Below are positions 9,754 to 19,090 of a stretch of DNA of 63,807 nucleotides, piece after piece. The notes below the pieces were generated by a model, which did no database searches, was not told where the DNA came from, and saw nothing but the letters and a program-made list of their open reading frames with translations. A program made the translations under genes and the position numbers. Each line of letters opens with the position of its first letter. The first letter of the stretch is position 1. The DNA comes from Alphaproteobacteria bacterium. GTDB lineage: Bacteria > Pseudomonadota > Alphaproteobacteria > CAAGCB01 > CAG-977. Location: NCBI GenBank assembly GCA_024413465.1, contig JAKSVU010000008.1, positions 1-63,807 on the forward strand, read 5' to 3'.

Positions 9754-9782
9754 ATATATATATTTTTTTGACGCAGATTCAA
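9754..9782 (-). promoter_or_regulatory. Candidate rpoH promoter
   Basis: On the minus strand, TTGAAT (9777-9782) is followed after 16-18 nt by TATATA or TATATT in a run of alternating A and T. It lies about 65 nt upstream of the rpoH start. The alternating sequence makes the exact -10 box uncertain. Confidence 0.35.
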
Positions 9783-9857
9783 GTATTATTTTTAAATTTT
9801 TAACGATTTTTTTTCCAAAAATAATTAAACTGTAAAAAAGGGGAAGGGAGGGGTTTT

Positions 9858-10826
9858 ATGCCTAAGCTAATAAGACGAGAAATGCCAGATATTTTTTATA
9901 CAGCTGATGATAAATTAATGGAGGTTATTTCTGATTGGCAAAAATGGATATTAACAGAACGACGTTGTTCTGTGATGACAGCTTCTAGTTACGGTCGTGA
10001 TTTATCTGCATTTCTTTCTTTTCTAAATACGTATAAAGAGGAAGTTCCTTCTTTGAAAATGCTAGAATCATTAAGTGTAACAGATTTTCGAGCTTTTTTA
10101 GCATCTCGAACAAAAGAAGATATTTCACGGACTTCTCTTGCTAGAAATTTATCGACATTGCGTAATTTTTACAGATTTTGTGAAAAAAACGTTATTTTTA
10201 CTAATCCCGCAATTTCTGTGATTCGCTCTCCTTCCGTTCCAAAAGCATTGCCTCATCCAGTTTCTCAAAATCAGGCATTTGAAATGATAAAGGTTGCAAA
10301 GGAATTAGAAAAATTATCGTGGATGGGAGATCGAGACGTTGCTTTTTTGGTTTTGCTGTATGGATGTGGTTTGCGTATCAGTGAAGCTTTATCATTGGAT
10401 GTTAAAGATAGGCCAAAGTCGGATTCGATGGTTGTTTTTGGTAAAGGAAATAAGGAACGGGTTGTTCCAGTTCTTAAACAAGTTAGACTTACAATTGAAA
10501 AATATCTAGAACATAGGCCTGACGGTGCTCCTGCAAATTCACCGTTGTTTATTGGAAGTCAGGGGGAACGAGTTAATCCTGGTGTTATGCAACGACAAAT
10601 ACGGCGAATTCGTGATGCATTAGGTTTGCCTGATACCGTAACTCCACACGCTTTACGACATAGTTTTGCAACTCATCTGTTGTCAGGAGGGGCAGACTTA
10701 AGATCTATTCAAGAGTTATTAGGTCATGAATCTTTGTCAACGACACAAAGATATACAGCTCTTGATGAAGTTCATTTAATGCAAGTTTATAATGCAGCTC
10801 ATCCTCGGGCAAAAGTAAAAGAATAA
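9858..10826 (+). CDS. xerC: Tyrosine recombinase XerC
   Basis: Site-specific recombinase that, with XerD, resolves chromosome dimers at dif. The N-terminal SAM-like core-binding domain spans residues 20-115 and the catalytic domain 135-315. All six catalytic positions are visible: Arg173 (GCGLRISEAL), Lys196 (FGKGNKER), His264 and Arg267 (HALRHSFATHL), His290 (ELLGHESLST) and Tyr299 (TQRYTALD). The ending LMQVYNAAHPRAK is typical of alphaproteobacterial XerC rather than XerD. A strong AGGGAGGGG lies 5-13 nt before the ATG. It reads away from rpoH; no phage or integron genes adjoin it, which favours the housekeeping role. Confidence 0.9.
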   Translation: MPKLIRREMPDIFYTADDKLMEVISDWQKWILTERRCSVMTASSYGRDLSAFLSFLNTYKEEVPSLKMLESLSVTDFRAFLASRTKEDISRTSLARNLSTLRNFYRFCEKNVIFTNPAISVIRSPSVPKALPHPVSQNQAFEMIKVAKELEKLSWMGDRDVAFLVLLYGCGLRISEALSLDVKDRPKSDSMVVFGKGNKERVVPVLKQVRLTIEKYLEHRPDGAPANSPLFIGSQGERVNPGVMQRQIRRIRDALGLPDTVTPHALRHSFATHLLSGGADLRSIQELLGHESLSTTQRYTALDEVHLMQVYNAAHPRAKVKE

Positions 10827-10866
10827 AGTGGTTTTTAGTTTTTAGCAAAAAAAATAAAAAAAAGTA

Positions 10867-10895
10867 TAGACAAGCTTTTTTTTATTTGTTATAAG
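10867..10895 (+). promoter_or_regulatory. Promoter of tRNA-Phe
   Basis: TAGACA (10867-10872) and TATAAG (10890-10895) are separated by exactly 17 nt. The pair lies 17 nt upstream of the mature tRNA 5' end. This is a good sigma70-type match for a stable RNA gene. Confidence 0.6.
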
Positions 10896-10911
10896 TCGGT
10901 TTGTTCAGGTT

Positions 10912-10987
10912 GGCCAGATAGCTCAGTCGGTAGAGCAGGGGACTGAAAATCCCCGTGTCGACGGTTCGATTCCGCCTCTGGCCACCA
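10912..10987 (+). tRNA. tRNA-Phe (GAA)
   Basis: A 76-nt cloverleaf with acceptor arms GGCCAGA and TCTGGCC, D-arm GCTCAGTCGGTAGAGC, anticodon stem GGGGA/TCCCC around the loop CTGAAAA (anticodon GAA), a TTCGATT T-loop and encoded CCA. The T-stem is GACGG against CCGCC, which leaves an A-C mismatch at its second pair; the rest pairs well. A promoter precedes it and a terminator follows. Confidence 0.95.
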
Positions 10988-10995
10988 TTTCAAAG

Positions 10996-11016
10996 CCACG
11001 GTTATCCGTGGTTTTT
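10996..11016 (+). terminator. Rho-independent terminator of tRNA-Phe
   Basis: CCACGG and CCGTGG arms enclose a TTAT loop and are followed by TTTTT. The hairpin begins 9 nt after the CCA end. Confidence 0.85.
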
Positions 11017-11053
11017 GCGTTACTAAAGTAAATGTTTTGTGGGGCAAAATTTA

Positions 11054-13114
11054 ATGAACTTTAATGTAAAAAAATCTTTAAATGATAAACAACTTTGTTG
11101 GTTGGTGTTTTTAATTTTAAGCATATATATGAGTATAACTCATTTCCCAAAGGTAGAGACGAATTTTAGTTCATTGCTTGGTGATAACTTTGCGATATCA
11201 ACTTTTTTTGGTAAAAATGAAAAAAGTGTTCATGCTCTTGTCGAGGGAGACGATTTTGAACAGGCTCTGCAAAATTCAGAAAAATTTTATGAAACTCTAG
11301 ACTTAGATAAGTTTTCTGTTGTTCGATTTAAATTTGAAAATCAAGAAGAGATTATGGAAAAAATAAAACCACATCGTTATGGTTTATTAAGTCCTGCAGA
11401 CAGAAAAATGTTATTAGACGGTGATTTTGATCAAATTAGAAAAAATGCTGTAAAAAAATTCAAAAATTCAAAAGAAAAGAGTTCAATAGATTTTGAAAAA
11501 GACCCGTTTTATTTGTTTGATAATTATAAGCAAAATTTGGTAAATCCAAATCAAATTTGGCAAATGAAGGAAGGATGTTTAACAACAGAATATGAGGGAA
11601 AAAGTTATATTTTAATTATTCTCAGATTAAAAAACGTTGATATGACAACCATTAATTATTTGAGAGAAAAAGCAAAAATAGGTCATATCTCTTTGTCAGG
11701 GACACCTTTCCAAGATGCTGAAATAACGGAAATTTATAAAAAACAAATCAAAATAATTTCAATTGTTTCAAGTTTAATTCTCATGTTTTTAAGCTTGTAC
11801 CTATTTGGACATATAAAATATTTAATCCTGATTCTTTCTAATGTAGTTTCAGCTTTTTTTGTTGGGGGCTTTTCGTTACTACTCTTTAGTAAACTCCACA
11901 TGGTAACGTTTGTTTTTGCAACATTGTTAATAGTTTTGTCTGCGCTATATCCTTTTTACTACTTAAGTACTTCTGAGAACCAACGTTCACAATTAATAAA
12001 AAATATGTTTAAGACTTTTTGTGGAACAATACTTTGCTTTGTTCCATTGTTATTCATTGGTATGCCTGTTTTGAAACAAATTGCTACTTTTACAATGACA
12101 GCTTTGGCAACAGTCTTTTTAAATACGATTATTTTTTGTTCTGATATAAAAATTCAAAAGCCCGCAAAAGTATTTAGGTTGCCAAAATTTTCAAGATGGG
12201 TCCTCCTTATTCCAATCTTATTTATTTCAAGTTTGTTTGTAAAACCTGCAGTTTTTAGCACTGATACAAATGTATTATACAGGCAAAATAAAGAAGATGT
12301 TCAGGCTGAAGAATTGTTTACGAAAGTAAGTCAAATTCAAGAAAATAAATTCTTGGTTATTACAGCAGATTACGTTGATCAAATATTAAGTGTAGAAGAA
12401 CAAATAAAAGATAAGACGAAAGATTATTATAGTTTATCGACTATAGTTCCGTCTAAAATTCGCCAAAAAGAAAACGTTGAATTGGTAAAAGAATTGTTTG
12501 AAAAGCAGTTGCCTCTTTTGAAAAAGAATTTGAAAATTAAGACGGAAGTCGAAAATCCAATTTCATATCCGTTAATGGCTGGTGAAGTTTGGGAATTTGT
12601 AGATGATTTTATTTATTTAAATGATGGTAAATTCCATTCGGTTACTCAGGTTCCGGATGAAATTCCATATTCTATTTACCCAAATAAATTAATGCAAAAA
12701 ATAATAGATGTATATAAAACAAAAACGTATAAGGTTTTGGCAATATCATTTGTTTGTTTGTTAGGTGTATTGTCATTCCTTTATCGTAAAAAAGTTTTGT
12801 TGTATATTTTCCCTTCAATTTTAAGTTTAGGATGTTTGATTACGATTTTAAGTTGGATGAATATTCAAATTACTTTTTTACATTTATTGAGCTTTTTTAT
12901 AGTGATAGGTGTTGGAATAGATTATTCAATTATGAATTTATCACATGGTTCGACAAAGGCAGAGTTGTGTGCTTTTTTGAGTAATCTCGTTTGTTTGGTT
13001 ATGTTTTCATTTGTGGATTTTCAATTGATTTCGTCTATTGGATTTTCTTTAGGGATCGGACTTCTATTAAGTTTTGTATTTTCTTTGATGCAATACAAAA
13101 AGAAAGTGATATGA
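11054..13114 (+). CDS. RND/MMPL-type membrane exporter
   Basis: Inner-membrane protein of about 686 residues with RND topology. One N-terminal transmembrane helix (residues 15-30) is followed by a large extracytoplasmic domain, a block of five or six helices (about 225-400), a second extracytoplasmic domain, and a final block of five helices (about 560-690). The segment FFIVIGVGIDYSIMN in the second block matches the charged transmembrane helix of MMPL/RND transporters. These use the proton gradient to move lipids or lipid-linked molecules; the substrate here is unknown. The frame opens with GTG at 11039, but the ATG at 11054 with GGGG ten nt upstream is more likely. There is no membrane-fusion partner next to it. 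Confidence 0.75.
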   Translation: MNFNVKKSLNDKQLCWLVFLILSIYMSITHFPKVETNFSSLLGDNFAISTFFGKNEKSVHALVEGDDFEQALQNSEKFYETLDLDKFSVVRFKFENQEEIMEKIKPHRYGLLSPADRKMLLDGDFDQIRKNAVKKFKNSKEKSSIDFEKDPFYLFDNYKQNLVNPNQIWQMKEGCLTTEYEGKSYILIILRLKNVDMTTINYLREKAKIGHISLSGTPFQDAEITEIYKKQIKIISIVSSLILMFLSLYLFGHIKYLILILSNVVSAFFVGGFSLLLFSKLHMVTFVFATLLIVLSALYPFYYLSTSENQRSQLIKNMFKTFCGTILCFVPLLFIGMPVLKQIATFTMTALATVFLNTIIFCSDIKIQKPAKVFRLPKFSRWVLLIPILFISSLFVKPAVFSTDTNVLYRQNKEDVQAEELFTKVSQIQENKFLVITADYVDQILSVEEQIKDKTKDYYSLSTIVPSKIRQKENVELVKELFEKQLPLLKKNLKIKTEVENPISYPLMAGEVWEFVDDFIYLNDGKFHSVTQVPDEIPYSIYPNKLMQKIIDVYKTKTYKVLAISFVCLLGVLSFLYRKKVLLYIFPSILSLGCLITILSWMNIQITFLHLLSFFIVIGVGIDYSIMNLSHGSTKAELCAFLSNLVCLVMFSFVDFQLISSIGFSLGIGLLLSFVFSLMQYKKKVI

Positions 13115-13153
13115 TATTTTTCAGGTTTTTGAAAAAGTAGTGGAGAGTACGAA

Positions 13154-14620
13154 ATGGGATTAAATTACTTTATGGCATTGGATCAAGGAACAACAAGTTC
13201 TAGGGCAATGATTTTTGATGAAGAAATGCGAGAAATAGCTCATTGTTCTTTGACTTATCCACAATATTATCCACAAAATGGATACGTAGAGCATAATCCC
13301 GAAGATTTGATAGATACAATTTTCCATTCTGCTTTAAAAGCAATGACAGAACTGCGCATTACCGCAGAGGATATTAAAGCTATTGGGATAACAAATCAGC
13401 GTGAAACAACTTTAGTTTGGGATAAAAAAACAGGAAAATGTATTCATAATGCTATCGTTTGGCAATGTCGTAGGACAGCGGATATTTGCAAACGTTTAAA
13501 AGAAGAAGATATGGATGAGTACATTCAGGATACAACAGGATTAGTTATTGATCCGTATTTTTCAGGAACTAAGGTAAAATGGCTGTTGGATAATATCCCA
13601 GATGCGAGAAAACGTGCATATAATGGAGAATTATTATTTGGTACAGTAGATACTTATTTGTTGTGGAAACTGACAAATGGAAAAGTTTTTGCTACTGATT
13701 ATACAAATGCTTCTAGAACAATGTTATTTAATATCCATACTTTGGATTGGGATGATACGTTGCTTGAAAAACTTGATATTCCAAGATGTATGTTGCCAAA
13801 AGTTCAAGCCTCAGCTTCAATGTATGGAGAATGTGAATATCCATGGTTGTCAGGTATTCCAATAGCAGGAATTGCAGGAGATCAACAAGGTGCTTTGTTT
13901 GGTCAGGAATGCGACAAATTTGGTGATATGAAAATTACCTATGGAACAGGTGCATTTTTACTGCTTAATACAAAAGAAAAATTCATAAAAAGTAAGCATG
14001 GATTAGTGACAACTTTAGGAGCCGGAACACAACCTGGACATCCAGAATACGTTCTTGAAGGGTCTGTATTTATGGCAGGGGCAATTTTCCAATGGTTGCG
14101 GGATCAATTAGGTATTTTGTCTGACGTTAAACAAGCAAGTCAAATAGCTTCTTCTATTAAATCAACAGGTGGTGTATGTATGGTTCCTGCATTTACGGGA
14201 TTAGGAGCTCCACATTGGAATGCTGATGTTCGAGCAACAATCACAGGAATGACCCGTGCAACGACTGCAAAAGAAATTATACGTGCAGCAGAAGAAGCGG
14301 TTGCTTTTCAATGTTATGATTTGTTTAAGGTTATGGAACAAGATCTTCAACAGGAAATTAATCATATCCGAGTTGATGGTGGAGCAAGTAAAGATGATTT
14401 CCTAATGCAATTTCAATCTGATTTGTTGAATCGTGAAGTTGAACGCCCAACTTATTTTGAAAGTACAGCAAGAGGGGGCGCAAGACTAGCAAGACAAACT
14501 CTAGGATTGACTGAAAAACAACAAAAAGTTGAAAAGTCTTTTAATGCCACCATTTCTGATGATGAAAGAAAAGAACATTTAAAACGTTGGAATAACGCTT
14601 TAAATTTGCTGTTAAAGTAA
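13154..14620 (+). CDS. glpK: Glycerol kinase
   Basis: FGGY-family kinase that phosphorylates glycerol to sn-glycerol 3-phosphate in the cytoplasm. The 488-residue protein has the N-terminal MALDQGTTSSRAMIFD, the substrate segment GITNQRETTLVWD, the ATP-site motif IAGDQQGALFGQ, GDMKITYGTGAFLLLN, and the C-terminal RVDGGASKDDFLMQFQSDLL. Length is close to the usual 495-500. GGAG lies about 9 nt before the ATG. No glpF or glpD is adjacent, so it is probably transcribed alone or with the HAD gene downstream. Confidence 0.95.
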   Translation: MGLNYFMALDQGTTSSRAMIFDEEMREIAHCSLTYPQYYPQNGYVEHNPEDLIDTIFHSALKAMTELRITAEDIKAIGITNQRETTLVWDKKTGKCIHNAIVWQCRRTADICKRLKEEDMDEYIQDTTGLVIDPYFSGTKVKWLLDNIPDARKRAYNGELLFGTVDTYLLWKLTNGKVFATDYTNASRTMLFNIHTLDWDDTLLEKLDIPRCMLPKVQASASMYGECEYPWLSGIPIAGIAGDQQGALFGQECDKFGDMKITYGTGAFLLLNTKEKFIKSKHGLVTTLGAGTQPGHPEYVLEGSVFMAGAIFQWLRDQLGILSDVKQASQIASSIKSTGGVCMVPAFTGLGAPHWNADVRATITGMTRATTAKEIIRAAEEAVAFQCYDLFKVMEQDLQQEINHIRVDGGASKDDFLMQFQSDLLNREVERPTYFESTARGGARLARQTLGLTEKQQKVEKSFNATISDDERKEHLKRWNNALNLLLK

Positions 14621-14688
14621 GTTAATTTTTTTTCTTTCTTTTAATATCAATATGTTATAAGCTATATATAACGTAAGGATATGTTATT

Positions 14689-15366
14689 TTGATAGATAAT
14701 CGATTAAAGAAAATAAATAATTGGGTTTTTGATTTGGATGATACGCTTTATCCAAGTAATCCGGAATTATCTATTCAAATGTCTGAAAAAATTTGTGATT
14801 ATATTCAAGAAGTCGTACACGTAGATGAAGAAACGGCTAGTCTGATGCAAAAATCTTACTATTTGAATTACGGAGCGACTGTGTGTGGGTTGGTTGTTGA
14901 GTATCATATTGATCCCCACGATTTTACAAGAAGAATTCATGATCTTGATTTTAGTTGCTTAACGCCAGATCCAGAATTGCGTGAATATATGCAAAAATTA
15001 AAAGGTTCAAAGTATATTTTAACAAATGGTGATCATAATTATGCTGTTAAAGTGTTGCGACAATTAAATTTAGATGATTTGGTGGATGGTATTTTTGCTA
15101 TTCAACAAATGGGATTTATTCCCAAACCAAGTCCTTTAACTTATCGTAAAATGTTGCGTACTTTCGATATAGATCCAAGATATGCTGCGATGTTTGATGA
15201 TAATCAAAAAAATATTTATGGAGCAAAACAGGCAGGAATGTACGCTGTGTGGGTGGCTTCGAATGATTTTAACAAAAGTCATGGATTGGTGGAAGATCCT
15301 AATTTTTGTGATAGTCAAACACCGGACGTTGTAACATTTTTGAAAAAAATGTTTGATCAAAAATAA
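14689..15366 (+). CDS. HAD-family pyrimidine 5'-nucleotidase
   Basis: Cytoplasmic haloacid dehalogenase-like phosphatase, 225 residues. Motif I is WVFDLDDTLYP (Asp15 and Asp17), motif II is ILTNG, the motif III lysine lies in FIPKPSP, and motif IV is AAMFDDNQKN. The sequence pattern, with a helical cap after motif I, matches the pyrimidine 5'-nucleotidase group found in alphaproteobacteria; the exact substrate is inferred. The start is TTG at 14689 with TAAGGAT about 9 nt upstream. An ATG at 14681 is out of frame and immediately stopped. The stop codon abuts the next gene as TAAATG. Confidence 0.8.
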   Translation: MIDNRLKKINNWVFDLDDTLYPSNPELSIQMSEKICDYIQEVVHVDEETASLMQKSYYLNYGATVCGLVVEYHIDPHDFTRRIHDLDFSCLTPDPELREYMQKLKGSKYILTNGDHNYAVKVLRQLNLDDLVDGIFAIQQMGFIPKPSPLTYRKMLRTFDIDPRYAAMFDDNQKNIYGAKQAGMYAVWVASNDFNKSHGLVEDPNFCDSQTPDVVTFLKKMFDQK

Positions 15367-17169
15367 ATGCGTTTATTTTTCATTTTCTTTTTGTTTTTTT
15401 ATTCAAGCATATTAAAGGCTGATGAAGTTCAAAAAGCACTCGATTTGAATTTAGATCAACATCCTGCGTGGACAAGATTGCTTCATTTTCACAAAAATGA
15501 AAGTACGATAGATAATCCTCAATTTTTTTTATCAGATCAGGGGAAGTTTGATAAAAAAGCTGAATTGATTGCGACGATAAAAGCTTTTTTAAAAAAAGAA
15601 AAAATTTGCGTATTCCCAGCAAGATATGAATTTTTATCTGAAAATTTGGGATGGAAAAAAGAAAAACTAAATTGTCCAGAATTGGATAAAATAAAAAAAG
15701 ACGTAAATCCACAAAAAATATCATTGATTTATGCGTCGTCATACTTAGGAAATCCAGCATCATTTTTTGGCCATACTTTAATCAGAATTGATAATCAGCC
15801 TAATATGCCATTGATTTCTCAAGCCGTAAATTATGGAGCAATTGTTGGAAATGCAGGAATCTTTGATTACGTTGTTCAAGGAATAGGTGGTGGATTTAAT
15901 GGTGTTTTTACCTTGAACTCCTATTACGACACGATTAATGAATATTCCTTTATGGAAAACCGAGATTTATGGGAATATCAGTTAAAATTGACAGATGAAC
16001 AATTAAAAATGTTTATTTATCATTTGTCGGAAGTTCTTCCTTTTTCAGCAAAATACTATTTTTTTACAGAAAATTGTTCATATATGATTTTGGAATTGTT
16101 GAACATTGTTCAGCCAGAAACAGATTGGACAGAAGAATTACCAAGCCTATATACGCTACCGAGTGATACTGTTCGCATAATTGTTCAAAATCATCATTTG
16201 TTGGATGAAGCTGTTTATCGTCCTAGCCGTCAAACAAAAGTATTGTCAGCATACAAGGGAATTCCTGTTCAACAAAGACCTTTTGTTAAAAGAATAGCAG
16301 AACATCCAGAACAAGAATTTGAAAAAATAAAGGATTATAGCAAAAAAGAACAAGCTGTACTGCTTGAAACAGCTTATGAATTGATACAATATAATTCAAT
16401 CATTGAAAAAATAAGCGTAAAAGAACGGCAAGAAAAATCGGAAAAAATCCTTGCCTATTATAATCTATTGAATGAAAAAAATGCGATGGCTTCTCCAATA
16501 CCTCCTAAAATAAGACCGGATGAAGGACATAAAGCCTCATCATTTCGGGTGGAATTTAGTCATAAAGGGCATAAAAATTACACTTTAATTAATTATAGAC
16601 CAGTTTTTCATTCTTTGTTGGATGATTCAAGAGGATACGTTCCTTATACGCAAGTTAATTATCTAGATTCAACTTTTGCAATTGATGAAAAAGGAAAAGT
16701 TAGATTGGATGAATTGAGTGCTGTCAATTTACAGAGTTATACACCTTGGACAGATATTATAAAACCTGTTTCATTTCGTGCAAATATAGGACAAAAGAGA
16801 ATATATGACTCTCATAAAGACAAGGATATTTCTCTGTTTGATTTGTCGGGGGGAATAGGAGCTTCAGGTTACTTTTTTGATGCTTTGAACAGTTATATTT
16901 TAGGTTTGGTTTCTGTAAATTTAGGACAAAAAAATATGGTTGGTGTCGGGGCAGAAGCTGGAGTTATCGTCGATTTTGAATGGTTGCGAAGTAAAATTTT
17001 CGTTCAAAAAATAGGTTATACAAATCCCGATTTCAATCAAACTCAATTTGGGGCGGAAATTCAAACGACAATTGCTCCGAATGTAGATTTAGTATTCGGT
17101 GGAAAACATATAGATGGTCGTGTTAAAAATCGGGATGAAATAAAAGCAGGTATATTATTTCACTTCTAA
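15367..17169 (+). CDS. Envelope protein with Lnb N-terminal periplasmic (DUF4105) domain
   Basis: 600-residue exported protein. A signal peptide (MRLFFIFFLFFYSSILKA) precedes a DUF4105/Lnb-type domain at about 100-270. That domain has the marks SYLGNPASFFGHTLIRID, NYGAIVGNAGIFDYVVQGI and KYYFFTENCSYMILELL, with a conserved His and Cys that are probably catalytic. From about residue 385 the sequence turns into alternating beta strands, and it ends ILFHF with a C-terminal Phe, like an outer-membrane beta barrel. The family includes enzymes that N-acylate lipoproteins; that function here is by analogy. Its ATG directly follows the stop codon of the HAD gene. Confidence 0.75.
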   Translation: MRLFFIFFLFFYSSILKADEVQKALDLNLDQHPAWTRLLHFHKNESTIDNPQFFLSDQGKFDKKAELIATIKAFLKKEKICVFPARYEFLSENLGWKKEKLNCPELDKIKKDVNPQKISLIYASSYLGNPASFFGHTLIRIDNQPNMPLISQAVNYGAIVGNAGIFDYVVQGIGGGFNGVFTLNSYYDTINEYSFMENRDLWEYQLKLTDEQLKMFIYHLSEVLPFSAKYYFFTENCSYMILELLNIVQPETDWTEELPSLYTLPSDTVRIIVQNHHLLDEAVYRPSRQTKVLSAYKGIPVQQRPFVKRIAEHPEQEFEKIKDYSKKEQAVLLETAYELIQYNSIIEKISVKERQEKSEKILAYYNLLNEKNAMASPIPPKIRPDEGHKASSFRVEFSHKGHKNYTLINYRPVFHSLLDDSRGYVPYTQVNYLDSTFAIDEKGKVRLDELSAVNLQSYTPWTDIIKPVSFRANIGQKRIYDSHKDKDISLFDLSGGIGASGYFFDALNSYILGLVSVNLGQKNMVGVGAEAGVIVDFEWLRSKIFVQKIGYTNPDFNQTQFGAEIQTTIAPNVDLVFGGKHIDGRVKNRDEIKAGILFHF

Positions 17170-17230
17170 AATTTGGCTTAGTTTTTGCATATGTAATCAG
17201 TAAAACTAATCAATAATGGGAGTATATACC

Positions 17231-17842
17231 ATGTTAGATACGACTCAAGTTAAGGTGCTTGAAAAACAAAATTTGTATAAAAAGTTTTTTAGTGCTGACG
17301 AATATAAATTGACTTATCCTTTGTATAATGGAGGAATGAGTCCTATAGTTACTCGAGAAATTATATCTCATGAAGGGGCAGCTGCAGTTCTATTATATGA
17401 TCCAGTTGCTGACAAAGTTGCTTTGATAGAACAGTTTCGTTTTGGGATTTTTTTGAATGGAGAATATCCTTGGACGATAGAATGTGTTGCAGGAATGGAT
17501 GATCATGCCGGTGAAAATTTGATTGATTTGGCAAGTCGTGAATGTATGGAAGAAGCTGGGGCAAAAATTACCGAATTGGAAAAAATTACCCGATATTATT
17601 CTTCTCCAGGTGGCAGTAACGAAACGATTACTCTATACTGTGGAAAGACAGATGTTTCTCAATTACCACAGTATGCAGGATTAGAAAGTGAGAATGAAGA
17701 TATAAAAATAAATATATATTCGATTGAACAAGTCGAAAAAATGTTGCAAAATGGACAATTAAATAATGCTATGGTGATTATAGCGATTCAATGGTTGTTG
17801 TTAAATAGAGTTCAATTAAGAAAAAAGTGGGGAGCCGCATGA
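17231..17842 (+). CDS. Nudix hydrolase, ADP-ribose pyrophosphatase-like
   Basis: Cleaves nucleoside diphosphate linkages; the layout is closest to ADP-ribose pyrophosphatase (NudF), which gives AMP and ribose 5-phosphate. The Nudix helix is ASRECMEEAGAKI, preceded by ECVAGMDDHAGENL. One extra residue separates the box Gly from the first Glu compared with NudF. An upstream in-frame ATG at 17216 has no Shine-Dalgarno, while GGGAG sits 8 nt before the ATG at 17231, giving 203 residues. The stop codon overlaps the next gene's ATG (ATGA), so the two are translationally coupled. Confidence 0.85.
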   Translation: MLDTTQVKVLEKQNLYKKFFSADEYKLTYPLYNGGMSPIVTREIISHEGAAAVLLYDPVADKVALIEQFRFGIFLNGEYPWTIECVAGMDDHAGENLIDLASRECMEEAGAKITELEKITRYYSSPGGSNETITLYCGKTDVSQLPQYAGLESENEDIKINIYSIEQVEKMLQNGQLNNAMVIIAIQWLLLNRVQLRKKWGAA

Positions 17843-18999
17843 AAATAAAGAAATTACTTTGTCTCGGATTGTTGGGAACAACTGCTTTAACGGGTTGTGC
17901 AACAGGTATTGGTGATTCTTGGTATAAAACGGATACAGAAAAAGCATTGTTGTACTGGACAGTTGGTGATTTTAATAGTGCAATTCAGTCTGCATATCAC
18001 GCCTTGCAAGACAATCCAAAAGATCCGTATGCTTTGATGGTTTCCGGATATAGTTATGATGCTTTGGGATATCCAAATCAATCTAGACGTTATTATGAAG
18101 ATTTGTTGAGAAGTGAAGCAACAGAAAAAGGCATTTTCTTTGCAGTAAAAAATATGCAACCAGAGCCTTTGAAAAAAGCAGCTGCTATTCGCTTAGAAAT
18201 GCAAGAAATGAAAAATCGTCCATATACAGAGGTTTTACCCGATACGAATTTGAACAAATTTAATGATTACGCTTTGAATCAGCATGTGACTACCCAAAAT
18301 GGAGATCGGGTTACTTTGGCAAAATCTGAAATGAAAGGTGGGCTGGATATGCTTACCGAAGCAGATCGTAACGTTGTTGATCGTTTCTTAATTTTTACAC
18401 GTTTGCGTGATGAAAAATATGTAACAAAAGAAGAATGGGAAAATCGCAGAACGGTAAACTTGGGTGGTTTGTTACCATATTCTCTTACTCCAGCAGGCTT
18501 GGGATTGGATTTACCATCACCAGGTGGTGATGTGATTATCCAAAGATTGAATCAATTGCGTTATGCTTTGGAAATGAGAGCAATTACTCCAAGAGAACAT
18601 GCAACTGAACGTGAAATTATTTTGGAAGCTTTGTTGCCATCAAATCCATCTAAACGGATGATGCCAACACCACCTCCTCAAGATGTGTTAGAAGGGGCAA
18701 CAGCTTTACGTCGTATAGAAACGTTGCAACGCGTTGGTTTAATTACGCCAAAAGAAGCTGAATCAGAAAAGAAAGCTATCGAAAAGTTGATTTATGCTAA
18801 ATTAGGCATGTCAGAAGGTGGCGAAGCAAATCCTTCAGCAGCAAAATGTATTCGCAGTTGCTTAGCTGAACCGGCACCAAAATGTCCTGCAGCTAAACCA
18901 GCCGTTAAGAAGAAAGTAAAGAAGAAAGCGAAAGCTAAACCAGTAGTCAATGCTTGCTCATGTCCAGCAGCGACAACTGAAACAAATGATAAAAAATAA
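17839..18999 (+). CDS. TPR-like lipoprotein
   Basis: Predicted lipoprotein of 386 residues: signal sequence MKIKKLLCLGLLGTTALTGC with lipobox LTGC, so the mature protein starts at Cys20. Residues 35-110 look like one or two TPR helices (ALLYWTVGDFNSAIQSAYHA, then DPYALMVSGYSYDALGYPN). The C-terminal 60 residues combine paired Cys (CIRSC, CSC) with a Lys/Ala/Pro-rich stretch (KKKVKKKAKAK). The start is the ATG at 17839 behind GGGGAG, not the GTG at 17827. A terminator follows directly. Function unknown; a cell-envelope scaffold is plausible. Confidence 0.7.
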   Translation: MKIKKLLCLGLLGTTALTGCATGIGDSWYKTDTEKALLYWTVGDFNSAIQSAYHALQDNPKDPYALMVSGYSYDALGYPNQSRRYYEDLLRSEATEKGIFFAVKNMQPEPLKKAAAIRLEMQEMKNRPYTEVLPDTNLNKFNDYALNQHVTTQNGDRVTLAKSEMKGGLDMLTEADRNVVDRFLIFTRLRDEKYVTKEEWENRRTVNLGGLLPYSLTPAGLGLDLPSPGGDVIIQRLNQLRYALEMRAITPREHATEREIILEALLPSNPSKRMMPTPPPQDVLEGATALRRIETLQRVGLITPKEAESEKKAIEKLIYAKLGMSEGGEANPSAAKCIRSCLAEPAPKCPAAKPAVKKKVKKKAKAKPVVNACSCPAATTETNDKK

Positions 19000-19001
19000 A
19001 G

Positions 19002-19025
19002 AAAAGCCCGAAAGGGCTTTTTTTT
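19002..19025 (+). terminator. Rho-independent terminator after the lipoprotein gene
   Basis: AAAAGCCC and GGGCTTTT arms with a GAAA tetraloop are followed by a run of eight or more T. It starts 3 nt after the stop codon. Confidence 0.92.
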
Positions 19026-19090
19026 ATTGCCTTTGTCAAAAAATAATGATATTTTTGTCTAAAATTGTCTAATATTTTAGGAAATAAATA

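Noticed and set aside
9858-10826. Tyrosine recombinase as a phage or island integrase
   Set aside because: Sequence details and the rpoH/tRNA surroundings fit the housekeeping XerC; no att sites or phage genes are near.
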